Of a stretch of 64,000 nucleotides of DNA, positions 53,379 to 62,270 are shown in pieces. The translations under genes were made by a program, and so were the position numbers. Within the stretch, counting starts at the first letter, position 1, and each line of letters begins with the position of its first letter. Below the pieces are notes generated by a model. It was not told the DNA's origin. It saw nothing but the letters and a program-made list of their open reading frames with translations, and did no database searches. The stretch covers positions 992,001 through 1,056,000 of the forward strand of contig CAVWCQ010000008.1 of the NCBI GenBank assembly GCA_963753545.1, in the 5' to 3' direction. This DNA is from CAVWCQ01 sp963753545. GTDB lineage: Bacteria > Chloroflexota > Anaerolineae > Aggregatilineales > Aggregatilineaceae.

Positions 53379-54865
53379 CTAATTCGGATACCAGTAGTGC
53401 CCGCCTGCAGATGGGCCGCCCTGCCGACATTGCCGACACAGGTGCAGCCGCTCCCTGTGACGCAGTTGCAGGTACAGATCGCCCCGTCGGGCAGCCCGGC
53501 CCCACATTCGACAGCCGTCAGTTCGCCGCTGCTCAACTGCGCCATTTGGAACTCAACGTCACTCTGTATGGTAGTCGGATCTACGAGAGAGGCGGCAAAT
53601 TCGCCGCTGGGAACGAACCAGCGTTGCATCGCGCCCTCGTAATATCCAACCAGCAGTTGGCGGCTGTCCGGAGTAAAGGTAAAGGCTGTCACATGGTCTG
53701 AACCGCCAGACCGAGCGGCCATTGTTCGGATTAACTCTCCACCCGGCCAGGATCGGAGTTCGATGTCGCCTGAACTGCTTTCGATTGCCAGCAGCGATCC
53801 ATCCGGTGAGAGTGCGATGGTTGACCCATTTCCTGTTTCGATACCAAATCCTGCCGACAGTTCTCCGGTTGCCGTATTCCAGATCTTTAATCCCTCGAAA
53901 TAGTCCTGGACGGCAAGCAGGGCGCTGTCTGGACTAAAAACGAAGGCGGCACTGTCTGAAATGCCCTGCGACAAAATGATTTTGCCTTCCGGTAGGGACC
54001 AAAGTTTAAAGAAACTCTGGCTTTCGACCCGATAGTGATAGGCCAGCCGTGATCCGTCGGGCGAAATCAACAGGGTCCAGGGCATTTGGTAGCCGTCCAC
54101 CTGTTGGGAGGCGCGCAGTGTCTTGACATGTTCTCCATCCGGCACTGACCACAGATTCACGTTGTTATCAATTGCGGTGGATGCCAGGAGCGTGCCATCG
54201 CGGGATAGCGCCAGATAGAGCATTCCACCAGCCCCCGCGTTGAAGTGCTGAAGCAGATCGCCATCGGGGAGCGACCTGATTTGGATCATATCATCCCCGT
54301 CGCCCGTGATCAGCAGCCTGCTGTCTGATGTGAGAGCCAGTTTGGACACTGTGGTACGTGCCTGGATGATCTTGACCAGTTCGCCTTCAGGCAGCGAATA
54401 GATGCCAATCATGTTATCGGGCATCGTGCTGGCGAACAGAGAGTCACCAACACTGACGAGCGCGCGTGATGTTCCAGCCGATTCGGTCGAATTGGGCGAC
54501 ACGGCTTTCAGGAGCTGACCGGACGGAAAACCCCACATCTTAAAGTTTTCCGCAACAGAGATCAGGCGCGTCTGATCGGCAGTCACCTGCATCTCTGTGA
54601 TCATGCTTTCATGGGCCGATACACGGGGAGCAGTGTTGATCTGGCTGGTCGCAAAATCGGGCGTATTGGTCGGTGCGGTCGTCGGAAAGGCAGTCGGAGC
54701 AGACTTGGAATCCGATCCGCAGCCAGACAGCGCCGCGCCCGCTGCCGCTGCTCCTGCCGCTGTGACAAAGCCCCGCCGGGTAAATGTCCAGCCCCCGGAT
54801 AAATCGCGCCGGACGGCGAAGACCTGCGGCTGAACGTCGGGTTGTGGCTTGTTGGGTTGAGACAT
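53379..54865 (-). CDS. Tat-exported WD40 lipoprotein with Cys-rich C-terminus (frameshift near 53415)
   Basis: Starts ATG 54865 (AAAGGACC upstream). The Tat motif FTRRGFVTAA precedes a lipobox (ALSGC). A WD40-type propeller of about 400 residues follows, then CGAGLPDGAICTCNCV with GSGCTCVG. The natural end, after one missing base, is GGPSAGGHYWYPN* at 53379. The raw frame reads on over the PPOX gene as an artefact. It is a close paralogue of the neighbour at 54958. The C-terminal cysteines (about six within 25 residues) are unusual for a lipoprotein propeller and may bind metal or cross-link. Confidence 0.82.
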
Positions 54866-54957
54866 GATCAATGGTCCTTTGGGGTGGTCAAATTTGCTGT
54901 ATTTTCTGACACGATAGTTCTTTCTCGCAAGGTGTTGGGCAGCCCGCCCTTTCCGAT

Positions 54958-56433
54958 CTAATTCGGATACCAGTAGTGCCCGCCCCCAGATGACCCGCCG
55001 CTGTCAGCAGCAACATCACCCACGCACGCGCAGCCGCTCCCGGTTACACAGTTGCACGTGCAAACGGCTCCATCAGGCAGCCCGGACCCACATTCGATAG
55101 GTACGAGGTCACCACTCTCAAGCTGTACCGTCTGGAACTGAACAGCCTGTGGAACTTCTTCAGGATCGACCAGCGCAGCGATAAATTCACGGGATGAAAC
55201 TGACCAGCGGTGGATAGCTCCTCCGTATCTGCCTACCAAAAGTTCGCTGCTGTCGGCTGTAAAAAGCAGTGCTACAGCGTGGTCAACCGCATCATGAGGC
55301 AGAGTCCAGATCACTTCCCCCGTAGAGGCAGACCTGAGCACAACCGTCTTTTCATGAGCGGTTGCCACAAGTGATCCGTCGGGAGAGAAGTTTAGGGGGC
55401 CAGATACTTGATCGAACGCGCCCAATACATCGCCGGAAGCCGTATCCCACAGTTTCAGCCCAAAAGAAGGATCCTGCGCGGCGAATACCTTACTGTCGGG
55501 ACTGAAGGCAAACTGCAATTGGGCTATACCTGAAACTGGGATTTCCCAAAGCGGTTCCCCTTCCGGTATCGACCACAGCCTCAGACGGCAGTCTTGATTC
55601 TCTTGAGGATAGTGTTCGGCCAGATATTTTCCATCCGGAGAAAATTGCACATCCAGGGTAGGGAGCAGAGCATCCTTAGCCAATATCTTGACCAATTCTC
55701 CATCCCGCAATGACCAGAGGGCGACGTTGTTATCGTTATACGCGGCAGCTAACAGCGTGCCGTCTGGGGAAACTGCTGTTGGATAACCGCCCTCAGAGAC
55801 GTTTCCGAAGTTTTCAATCGAGTTTCCGTCTGGCAGTGACCATAATTTAAGTGAGCCGAGTTTGTATGTGGCGGAAATGAGGAGATGGTTGTCTGGCGTA
55901 GCGATCAGTTTATCAACCGCGTCATTGGTCTGAAGCGCCTTGATCAGCTTGTCATCGGGCAGTGCATACAGCCCGATCTGATTGCTGGGCATAGTGACGA
56001 TCATCAGTGAACTATCCTGCGTGATCGTTGCGTCGTAATGGAATATTCCAGGGGTAGCGCCGGTCATCTCTTTAAGCAGCTGCCCGGACGGGAATGTCCA
56101 TAGTTTATAGATGCCGGTTCCTCCGGAAATCAGGCGCGTCTGGTCTGATGACAGGAGCAGGAAGTTCAAGCTTGGATGAGCGACAATATCCGAGGAAATA
56201 TGGGTTCGACTGGTCGCAAAGTCGGGCGTGCTGGTCGGCGGAACGGCAGTTGGACCAGACTTGAGATCCGAGCCGCAGCCAGCCAGCGCCGCGCCTGCCG
56301 CCGCGATTCCTGCCGCTGTGACAAAGCCCCGCCGGGTAAATTTCCAGCCCCCGGATAAATCGCGCTGGACGGCGAAGACCTGCGGCTGATGGGTGGCTGG
56401 TGTGTTCGTGGGTGGATCGGTGTTGTCAGGCAT
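54958..56433 (-). CDS. Tat-exported WD40 lipoprotein with Cys-rich C-terminus, intact paralogue
   Basis: About 491 residues from ATG 56433 after AAGGACGA. The Tat signal FTRRGFVTAAGIAAAGAALAGC is intact with a lipobox Cys. WD40-type blades include LWSLRDGELVKILAKDALLP and LWDTASGDVLGAFD. The C-terminal motif CGSGLPDGAVCTCNCV...GCACVG ends SSGGGHYWYPN. Tandem duplication with 53379-54865 includes the 3' flank (CCGCCCTTTCCGATCTAATTC occurs after both), so the duplication is recent. It is likely anchored on the outer face after folding in the cytoplasm, which suggests a cofactor-loaded protein. Confidence 0.85.
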   Translation of the reverse strand: MPDNTDPPTNTPATHQPQVFAVQRDLSGGWKFTRRGFVTAAGIAAAGAALAGCGSDLKSGPTAVPPTSTPDFATSRTHISSDIVAHPSLNFLLLSSDQTRLISGGTGIYKLWTFPSGQLLKEMTGATPGIFHYDATITQDSSLMIVTMPSNQIGLYALPDDKLIKALQTNDAVDKLIATPDNHLLISATYKLGSLKLWSLPDGNSIENFGNVSEGGYPTAVSPDGTLLAAAYNDNNVALWSLRDGELVKILAKDALLPTLDVQFSPDGKYLAEHYPQENQDCRLRLWSIPEGEPLWEIPVSGIAQLQFAFSPDSKVFAAQDPSFGLKLWDTASGDVLGAFDQVSGPLNFSPDGSLVATAHEKTVVLRSASTGEVIWTLPHDAVDHAVALLFTADSSELLVGRYGGAIHRWSVSSREFIAALVDPEEVPQAVQFQTVQLESGDLVPIECGSGLPDGAVCTCNCVTGSGCACVGDVAADSGGSSGGGHYWYPN

Positions 56434-56640
56434 GATCAGTCGTCCTTCATGATGGCTGCGCTGGCTGTATTTTCTGAGCGCCGCGCCTTTCTGGCAAATT
56501 TCTGATTCAGCCTGACGCGCTCCCACTGTCCCGCCTACGGTCATCCGGCTGGCCCTTGCACTTGACCCCAAGCTGAGTTAGGTTATACGTATCGCAAAAT
56601 CTCCGGCTCCCCCGGTAGCATTCAAAACGAGGCAAGATCG

Positions 56641-57735
56641 ATGCAGAATATCTCTCAAATCTTTTCTCGCCGCCTGATCGGGGTGCTGCTGGCGATTGTG
56701 CTGCTTACTCTGGCGGTGGCTCCGGCTCCCGTGTTTGGCCAGGGCGGTGGACTGCCCAGTTCGGCGCGGATTGACGGCATCCACCATATTTACCAGTTGT
56801 GGAATAACTGCGGCCCAGCGAATCTGACGATGGCGATGTCTTATTATGGCTGGAGCTACGGGCAGGAACAGGCCGCGAACTGGCTGAAGCCAAACATCGA
56901 AGATAAAAACGTGTCGCCCTGGCAGATGGCCCAGTATGTCAACGATCAGACCGAACTGCCGATCCGCGCCCTGTGGCGCTACGGCGGGACGATTACCATG
57001 CTCAAAAGCTTCATCGCCGCCGGGTTCCCCGTGATCATCGAAAGCGGCTTCGATGTCGAAGACCTGGGCTGGATGGGCCACTATGAGACGATAGTCGCCT
57101 ACGACGATTCGTCGGCAACGTTCTGGGTCTACGACAGCTACCTCGGCCTGGGCAGCGGCAGCGGTGTCACGCACAGTTACGCCGAACTGGACGAGTGGTG
57201 GCGGCACTTCAACCGCGTATTTATTGTCGTCTTCCCGACGGATCGCGAAGGTGACGTGCGGACTCTGCTCGGCAGTTACATCGATCCAAAGTATGCCGCC
57301 GAATCCGCGCTGGCAATCGCTCGCCAGGAAGCCGCCGCCGATCAGACGGATGCCTGGGCGTGGTTCAACGCGGGTACATCCTCGGTCAAGTTGGGGCGCT
57401 ACAGCGACGCGGCGATTTATTTTGACGAAGCGATCCGGCAGACGCTGCCCTGGCGCATGCTGTGGTATCAGTTCGGCCCTTACGAGGCGTATTTTAACGT
57501 GGGGCGCTACGATGACATGATCGCGCTCGGTAACGCGACTCTCGGCAACACGGAGTATGTCGAGGAGACGTATTACTGGATCGGTATGGCCCAGGCGGCG
57601 CTTGGCCAGACGCAGTCCGCCCTGGATAACTTTGACCGCGTGCTGAGTTTCAACCCGAATTTCACCGACGCGGCAACCGCCAGGACGAACATCGAAACAG
57701 GCGCGTTCCACGCTCCCGCCCCGGCCCAGGACTAG
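56641..57735 (+). CDS. Secreted C39-like cysteine peptidase with TPR tail
   Basis: 364 residues. A signal peptide (ISRRLIGVLLAIVLLTLAVA...VFGQ) precedes a Peptidase_C39_2-like domain: NNCGPANLTMAMSYYGW (Cys57), GHYETIVAYDD (His147) and VYDSYLG (Asp165). From residue 230 two to three TPR units follow (AWAWFNAGTSSVKLGRYSDA, TYYWIGMAQAALGQTQSAL). C39 relatives cleave leader peptides after double-Gly sites, or act on other proteins extracellularly. No transporter is fused or adjacent, so it is more likely a secreted hydrolase. Confidence 0.87.
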   Translation: MQNISQIFSRRLIGVLLAIVLLTLAVAPAPVFGQGGGLPSSARIDGIHHIYQLWNNCGPANLTMAMSYYGWSYGQEQAANWLKPNIEDKNVSPWQMAQYVNDQTELPIRALWRYGGTITMLKSFIAAGFPVIIESGFDVEDLGWMGHYETIVAYDDSSATFWVYDSYLGLGSGSGVTHSYAELDEWWRHFNRVFIVVFPTDREGDVRTLLGSYIDPKYAAESALAIARQEAAADQTDAWAWFNAGTSSVKLGRYSDAAIYFDEAIRQTLPWRMLWYQFGPYEAYFNVGRYDDMIALGNATLGNTEYVEETYYWIGMAQAALGQTQSALDNFDRVLSFNPNFTDAATARTNIETGAFHAPAPAQD

Positions 57736-57741
57736 AATTTC

Positions 57742-57815
57742 CCCTCTCCAGCAAGAGCGAGAGCACCTGGAGAGGGGAAAGCTCAACCGCTTTTGTTGAG
57801 CCGGGGTGAGGTAAG
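57742..57815. repeat. Repeat R4 between convergent genes
   Basis: CCCCTCTCCAG...CTGGAGAGGGG hairpin followed by AAGCTCAACCGC and GAGCCGGGGTGAGGT. It lies between the C39 peptidase (plus) and xylanase (minus) and may terminate both. Confidence 0.65.
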
Positions 57816-57817
57816 TC

Positions 57818-59626
57818 CTACTTCGCACTATCCCAGAAAATCAATTGCCCGAACAGGCTCGGATTGCTCCACGACTGGTCCTGAATATCCGCTGCCGACC
57901 AGATCAGCTTCGTATCGCGATCAGCCCCCGATGCGCCGTTCAGGTGGGCCTGGAAGCCAAGCACGCCGAGATGCTCCGGCACGATGTCCCAGACATCCGT
58001 TTTTAACGGTACGGACGCTTCGACCACATAGCCCGTATCGGTTTTCACAATCGCGAAAGTGACCTGCGCGTCCTGACTGTTACCGCCGCCGACCATCGGC
58101 TCAGCCGGATTGGCGAGATTAGCCGCCATGATCCCAACCTGGACGATGCCCGGCTTGTACGACGTTGCCGCCAGATCGCCCGTCGCGTTGATATAAAACT
58201 CGATGGAATCCTCGCTGTACCACGAGCTTGCATCATAGTTCCCATAAACGATATTGCTGTCGGTGACGTTCGCCATATAGTACAGGTTCGTATCGTCGGC
58301 AGCGGCGGCAAACTCGAAGGAGGTGTCATTCCCGGCGGGAATCATCGTGCCTTTGTCTACCGTCACGCGCGGCACATTTTCCCAGTCGCTCAGATCGCCG
58401 TCCAGCGTGATCGGTACGCCCATCGGCGCATAATAGATCAGGCCGGGAACGGGATCGGGGGCCAACTGCGCCGGATCGCTCCTGGTCGGGGCCGGAATAG
58501 TGCTCGCCGCGCCTGGCCCTTCCAGAATCGCCGTGATCTCGGCGTCGCTCAGGATGGAGGGGACTCCGGCGCGCCGGGCCAGCAGGTCCATCAGGGCATA
58601 GTAGGCGGGTTTGGGATTGTACTTATCGTCAAACAGCAGCGGTTCAACAGTTGGATTGTTGACGAACGACGCCTGCCGCAGCCAACTGTACTTATCCGTC
58701 ACGCCCCACACGATAAACGCCGTGCAGTTATCCGCGTCCAGGCAGGTTTCCATCAGGTGATAATAATCGACCGCCTCCCGCCGCAAAATCTCGTCGGTGG
58801 TCTCGCCCTGATACTTAATATCGACTTCGGTGAACTGCACTTCCAGCCCCAATTCGCTCAGGCGCTTCATATTCTGCGCGATGGACTCGAAGCGGATGTT
58901 GCCCAGGTCAAAATGGCTCTGCATGCCGATGCCGTTGATCGGCACGCCGCGCGCCACGAAATCCTGCGCCATGCGGTAGATCGCGTCCGCCTTCGAGTTC
59001 ATCTGCTCGCCGCCGTAGTCGTTGTAGAGCAGAATAGCATCGGGATCGGCTTCGTGCGCGAATTGGAAAGCCAGTTCAATGTAATCTTCCCCGATCAAAC
59101 GCAGCCACGCCGTGTCGCGATAATTCGGGCCGTCCCATGCTTCGTTGACGACGTCCCAGTAGGCGATGCGCCCTTTATAGCGGCTCACAACCGTATTGAT
59201 ATGGTCGTGCAGAATCTGGATCGCCTCGTCGCGGGTCCAGGTGGCGTTCTCGACCCATTCCGGCGAACAGGAGTGCCAGATCAACGCATGACCGTGGATC
59301 ACCATGTCGTTGGCTTCAGCAAAATCGACCAGTTCATCGACCTTGTCAAAGTCATATTGGCCCGGCCCTCCCGCCTCGATCATGCACCATTTGGCTTCGT
59401 GCTCTGGCGTGAAGCTGTTAAACTCGCGGCCCATCAGTTCGGCATGGGTCGGATTAGCGAGATGAGACGTCCAGGCCGCCGACCCGATATAAATGTTGTT
59501 GAGGGATGCCAGCCCGCGCAGCGTCGACGTGGAGTCTTCCTGCGCGTTTGCCGATCTAAAATTGGGCGTCACTGAGACAAGAAGTAAGAGGAAAACAATC
59601 GCCAGTTTGCCTGTTTTGCTAACCAT
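57818..59626 (-). CDS. Secreted GH10 endo-1,4-beta-xylanase with a CBM9-like C-terminal domain
   Basis: 602 residues. The signal peptide is KLAIVFLLLLVSVTPNFRSA. The GH10 domain (about 35-355) has acid/base E162 (WDVVNEAW) and nucleophile E267 (QFTEVDIKY), with HALIWHSCSPEW upstream. The C-terminal part (from about residue 415, ITLDGDLSDWENVPRVTVDK ... FEFAAAADDTNLYYMANVTD) is a CBM9-like xylan-binding module. It hydrolyses internal bonds of xylan. A perfect LacI-type operator lies upstream (59672). No other xylan genes are in the window. Confidence 0.93.
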   Translation of the reverse strand: MVSKTGKLAIVFLLLLVSVTPNFRSANAQEDSTSTLRGLASLNNIYIGSAAWTSHLANPTHAELMGREFNSFTPEHEAKWCMIEAGGPGQYDFDKVDELVDFAEANDMVIHGHALIWHSCSPEWVENATWTRDEAIQILHDHINTVVSRYKGRIAYWDVVNEAWDGPNYRDTAWLRLIGEDYIELAFQFAHEADPDAILLYNDYGGEQMNSKADAIYRMAQDFVARGVPINGIGMQSHFDLGNIRFESIAQNMKRLSELGLEVQFTEVDIKYQGETTDEILRREAVDYYHLMETCLDADNCTAFIVWGVTDKYSWLRQASFVNNPTVEPLLFDDKYNPKPAYYALMDLLARRAGVPSILSDAEITAILEGPGAASTIPAPTRSDPAQLAPDPVPGLIYYAPMGVPITLDGDLSDWENVPRVTVDKGTMIPAGNDTSFEFAAAADDTNLYYMANVTDSNIVYGNYDASSWYSEDSIEFYINATGDLAATSYKPGIVQVGIMAANLANPAEPMVGGGNSQDAQVTFAIVKTDTGYVVEASVPLKTDVWDIVPEHLGVLGFQAHLNGASGADRDTKLIWSAADIQDQSWSNPSLFGQLIFWDSAK

Positions 59627-59671
59627 TATTGGTAGACTCCTTTTTGTGCTCTTTAAGTGAGTGGAATGTTT

Positions 59672-59685
59672 TGCAAGCGCTTGCA
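59672..59685. promoter_or_regulatory. LacI/GalR-type operator upstream of the xylanase gene
   Basis: TGCAAGCGCTTGCA is a perfect 14-bp palindrome with the central CG typical of LacI-family (CcpA/XylR/CelR-type) binding sites. It lies 46 bases upstream of the start codon. A LacI regulator gene is not present in the window, so regulation is in trans. Confidence 0.75.
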
Positions 59686-59731
59686 GAAACTAGTGTAGCA
59701 CAAAAAGAATTTCCGCGCTCAACGTATTACT

Positions 59732-59800
59732 CCCCCTCTCCAGACTGCGCTGGAGAGGGGGCAGCTGACGCCGCGGTTGCGTTAGGTGGGGTGAGGTGTG
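59732..59800. repeat. Repeat R4, copy upstream of the cyclic-nucleotide-binding protein
   Basis: CCCCCTCTCCAG...CTGGAGAGGGGG hairpin followed by TAGGTGGGGTGAGGTG. Nothing else is seen between the xylanase promoter and the next gene. Confidence 0.6.
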
Positions 59801-59903
59801 TGCCAACGGCTTGACATCATCCCTAATATGGCCTAAGACTAAATAGAAGCAAGCAATATCTCTTGATTACACTACCACCACTCAGAACATACTGGAGGTT
59901 GTG

Positions 59904-60545
59904 ATGGTTTCTGCTGACGAACTACTCCGATTTACGCTCTTTGCGGGATTAGAACGCGCATTTCTTGAGAAGTTAGCCTCAATCAGTGAAAACAAGGCAG
60001 CCAGGAAGGACGAATGGCTGTTTCATGAAGGGGACAGTGCAGACGCATTGTACGTGATAGACAGCGGAAGCATTGATCTCAAAGTGAAGCTCGATGAAAA
60101 ACGAGCAATGTATGCAACGTTAAATACCCTCACCGATGGAAATCCGGTCGGCTGGTCGGCGTTGGTCAAGCCACACGTGTATACCCTGGGAGCACTCGCT
60201 TCTTCCGATACACGGCTGGTGAGACTCGACGGCAGCAAGCTGCGGACCCTTTTGGAAGAACGCCCTGACCAGGGGTACATCCTGATGAATGGCATCACCC
60301 AGACGATGGGAAAAAGAATGAATATTCTCAGTGAACGGGTCCCGGATCTGTCGTTAAGATTTATCCTTTCATCAATATTATTTTCCGTGGGTGTTGGCAC
60401 AGGGATTCTGGCGGGTCTTTCTGCTTTGGTCGCGCTATACGCCGCTTTTGATGGTCATCTCGTGTGCATCCCTCTGGTTTTGATGCTTTTGATACTCCCT
60501 GTAGCATCTCTGTGGCTTGCCGGGAAATTGGCTCCCGCACAGTAG
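59904..60545 (+). CDS. Cyclic-nucleotide-binding domain protein with two C-terminal membrane helices
   Basis: 213 residues. A cNMP-binding domain spans about 1-120 (FTLFAGLERAFLEKLASISE, LFHEGDSADALYVIDSGSID, RLVRLDGSKLRTLLEERPDQ). It lacks a C-terminal DNA-binding helix-turn-helix. Instead two hydrophobic helices (about 155-180 and 185-205) end the protein. It is therefore a membrane-tethered nucleotide or ligand sensor rather than a Crp regulator. The Arg/Glu phosphate-binding cassette (normally RSAALV) is absent, so ligand binding is uncertain. GGAGG precedes the ATG. Confidence 0.8.
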   Translation: MVSADELLRFTLFAGLERAFLEKLASISENKAARKDEWLFHEGDSADALYVIDSGSIDLKVKLDEKRAMYATLNTLTDGNPVGWSALVKPHVYTLGALASSDTRLVRLDGSKLRTLLEERPDQGYILMNGITQTMGKRMNILSERVPDLSLRFILSSILFSVGVGTGILAGLSALVALYAAFDGHLVCIPLVLMLLILPVASLWLAGKLAPAQ

Positions 60546-60550
60546 GTGGG

Positions 60551-60664
60551 CACGCTCTACGGAACCCGCTGTACTTAAATCCCCTCACCAGTGAGGTGAG
60601 CTTCGGCGATCACGCTCCACGGAGCCGCCGTACTTAAATCCCCTCACCAGTGAGGTGAGCTTCG
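60551..60664. repeat. Short tandem duplication (period about 60 bp) with R4 elements
   Basis: Two units, 60551-60605 and 60611-60664, each start CACGCT.CACGGA-like sequence and contain TACTTAAATCCCCTCACCAGTGAGGTGAGCTTCG in pieces. CTCACC..GGTGAG forms a small hairpin in each. This is probably a recent duplication of an intergenic repeat. Confidence 0.65.
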
Positions 60665-60699
60665 CTCGCACCGGGAGAGGGAAAGTCAAGAATAGTTAC

Positions 60700-61735
60700 A
60701 GTATTAACCGTTCGTATCAATCGCTAGGATCGCGTCCATCTGCTGGATATTATGCAGCGGCTCCAAGATCAGCTCTTTGAACGACAGATAGCCGTTGTTC
60801 TGCTGCCACTGGATATAACCGATCCACACCACAATCGAGAAGCGAGATCGTGCGCGATGGGATTGATCTCAATGCCGTAGAGCTGGCGCGGGTGGACTTC
60901 AGGAAACGCCAGCGGCAGATTGAGCCACAGAGGCATGGTGGATCACTTCTTTTTCCAGGTCCTTGAGCAGTTGCAGCGCCACGTAGAGGAAATTGCCCGA
61001 TAGCAAGAAGGGTAGAACAAGAGAGATAGAGAGCAGGAGGTGCAGCATAAGTTAGAGCAGCGAAAAAGGGTAATAGCTATAGAATATGAATTATTGAGGA
61101 GAGTGAGATAGGCTAAGAGAGGCATCATAGGAGGAAAAGGATAGGAGAGGCTTAAGATAGGAAGGCTTAGAATTAGAGGCGGAGGGGCTGCATCAGCAAG
61201 GGTTAGACAATAAGCAGAATATAGTAGAGGCTGGTGTAGTGAGCGCGAAACTGTGAAGTTTAGTTGGGGTAAAGGCTGCGCTAGAACAGCGTAGAGAAGA
61301 TAGACGGTTAGACAGAGGAAAATAGAGCTTACAGGAGGCTTAGAGGAGAGTTGAGCGCTTCAAAACGAACTGCTAGACGAGGGATATCATAGAACAGATG
61401 CGGTCAAAATAGAGGCACGTAGCGCAGCATCACTTGAGGCGGTTGTTCATGGCGTTGAATAAATGAGAGCGTACAGGATAAAATAGCGAGGTTTCTAGCG
61501 AGTGTCTACCGCGACAATCTCAGTAAACATGCGGCGTACCGCTGGGCATAAGACGGGCAGCAGCGAGATATCTTACGCAAACAGGCAGAAGACCAGCTTG
61601 GTCAGAAAGTGCGCGATCCGCTCCGGGCGGCCTGCCAAGCTGCGCATGTTTTCCGCAATCTGCCCAAAGACCGCCGCCGTCTCTTTCGTGACCTGCTCGG
61701 CGGTGCGGTCCAACCTCACGCAGTGAGGCGCTGAG
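60700..61735 (-). pseudogene. Decayed type IIG/Eco57I-MmeI-like N6-adenine DNA methyltransferase
   Basis: On the minus strand, in order but in different frames and with stops, I can read FLTKLVFCLFA (near 61590), QFRAHYTS (61230-61253; GAHYTS motif), ILLIV.P...PLR (near 61200), SGNFLYVALQLLKDLEKEV (near 60950-61003; SAM motif I end), LYGIEINPIAHDLA (near 60842-60883) and IGYIQWQQNNGYLSF (near 60760-60817). This is the collinear order of an Eco57I/MmeI-like methylase. Glu codons in FA.DI and LLIV.P positions read TAA. The middle (about 61003-61500) is strikingly poor in C on the plus strand: I count 6 C in 61081-61180. No intact open frame longer than short fragments remains. Confidence 0.7.
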
Positions 61736-61789
61736 CCGGGGTAGGGGTGAGGTGGGGCGCGCTAATTTCCCAGACGCCTATCTCTAAAA

Positions 61790-61848
61790 TAGTACTTAAA
61801 GTTCAACCTTAAAGGAGTATTTTAGGGGCACCTGCTGTTGTATACTGA
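61790..61848 (-). repeat. Repeat R6, inverted copy of 15525-15583
   Basis: 59 nt, matching the other copy at 56 positions in reverse complement. The related flank (CGTGGCGATCCGCC..., reverse complement of 61930-61972) also matches the sequence upstream of the first copy. The remaining stretch 61990-62176 contains one 9-bp hairpin (AGAGGCGCT...AGCGCCTCT, 62095-62124) and no gene. Confidence 0.75.
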
Positions 61849-62177
61849 TCATAAGCTGCTTTTCTTGGCGTTTCAAAGCCGTCAAACAGCTTTTGTTTTT
61901 TCACTGTTGGCCGCAGGTTTGAAAATGGTTAGGGCGACCCCCCAAAAAATAGTGTGCGGCGGATCGCCACGAGAAAAAAGTGCCCGATAGTGAGTAACTT
62001 ATGAGAATTTCCGGCTAGAAAAATCGCCGTTGTGGTGCCTAATTTATTGAAAAGGGGTCTTAATTCACAAAAATCGGCCCCAAAATGATCAAAAAGAGGC
62101 GCTTAATGACATTTTAGCGCCTCTAAATGAAATTTCGCTTTGGTCCATCTGAGGATAGGGGCTTTTCAAACGGCTCT

Positions 62178-62220
62178 TAATCCCCGCAGGTCATGAAGCG
62201 CCCGCTGAGGCTCTGGGCGG
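62178..62220 (-). repeat. Duplicated fragment of the uvrA 3' end
   Basis: TAATCCCCGCAGGTCATGAA (62178-62197) is identical to 63642-63661, the last codons of uvrA. It is followed by GCGCCCGCTGAGGCTCTGGGCGG, resembling the next uvrA bases with a small deletion. It has the same orientation as uvrA, about 1.4 kb downstream of the real end. Confidence 0.75.
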
Positions 62221-62270
62221 CTGGTTATGCGATATAATTGAAACAAAGCTTAAAGCTGGAGGAGAACTGC

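Noticed and set aside
60546..62177. CRISPR array or integron cassettes
   Set aside because: The repeats here are imperfect, few and not evenly spaced. There are no Cas or integrase genes.
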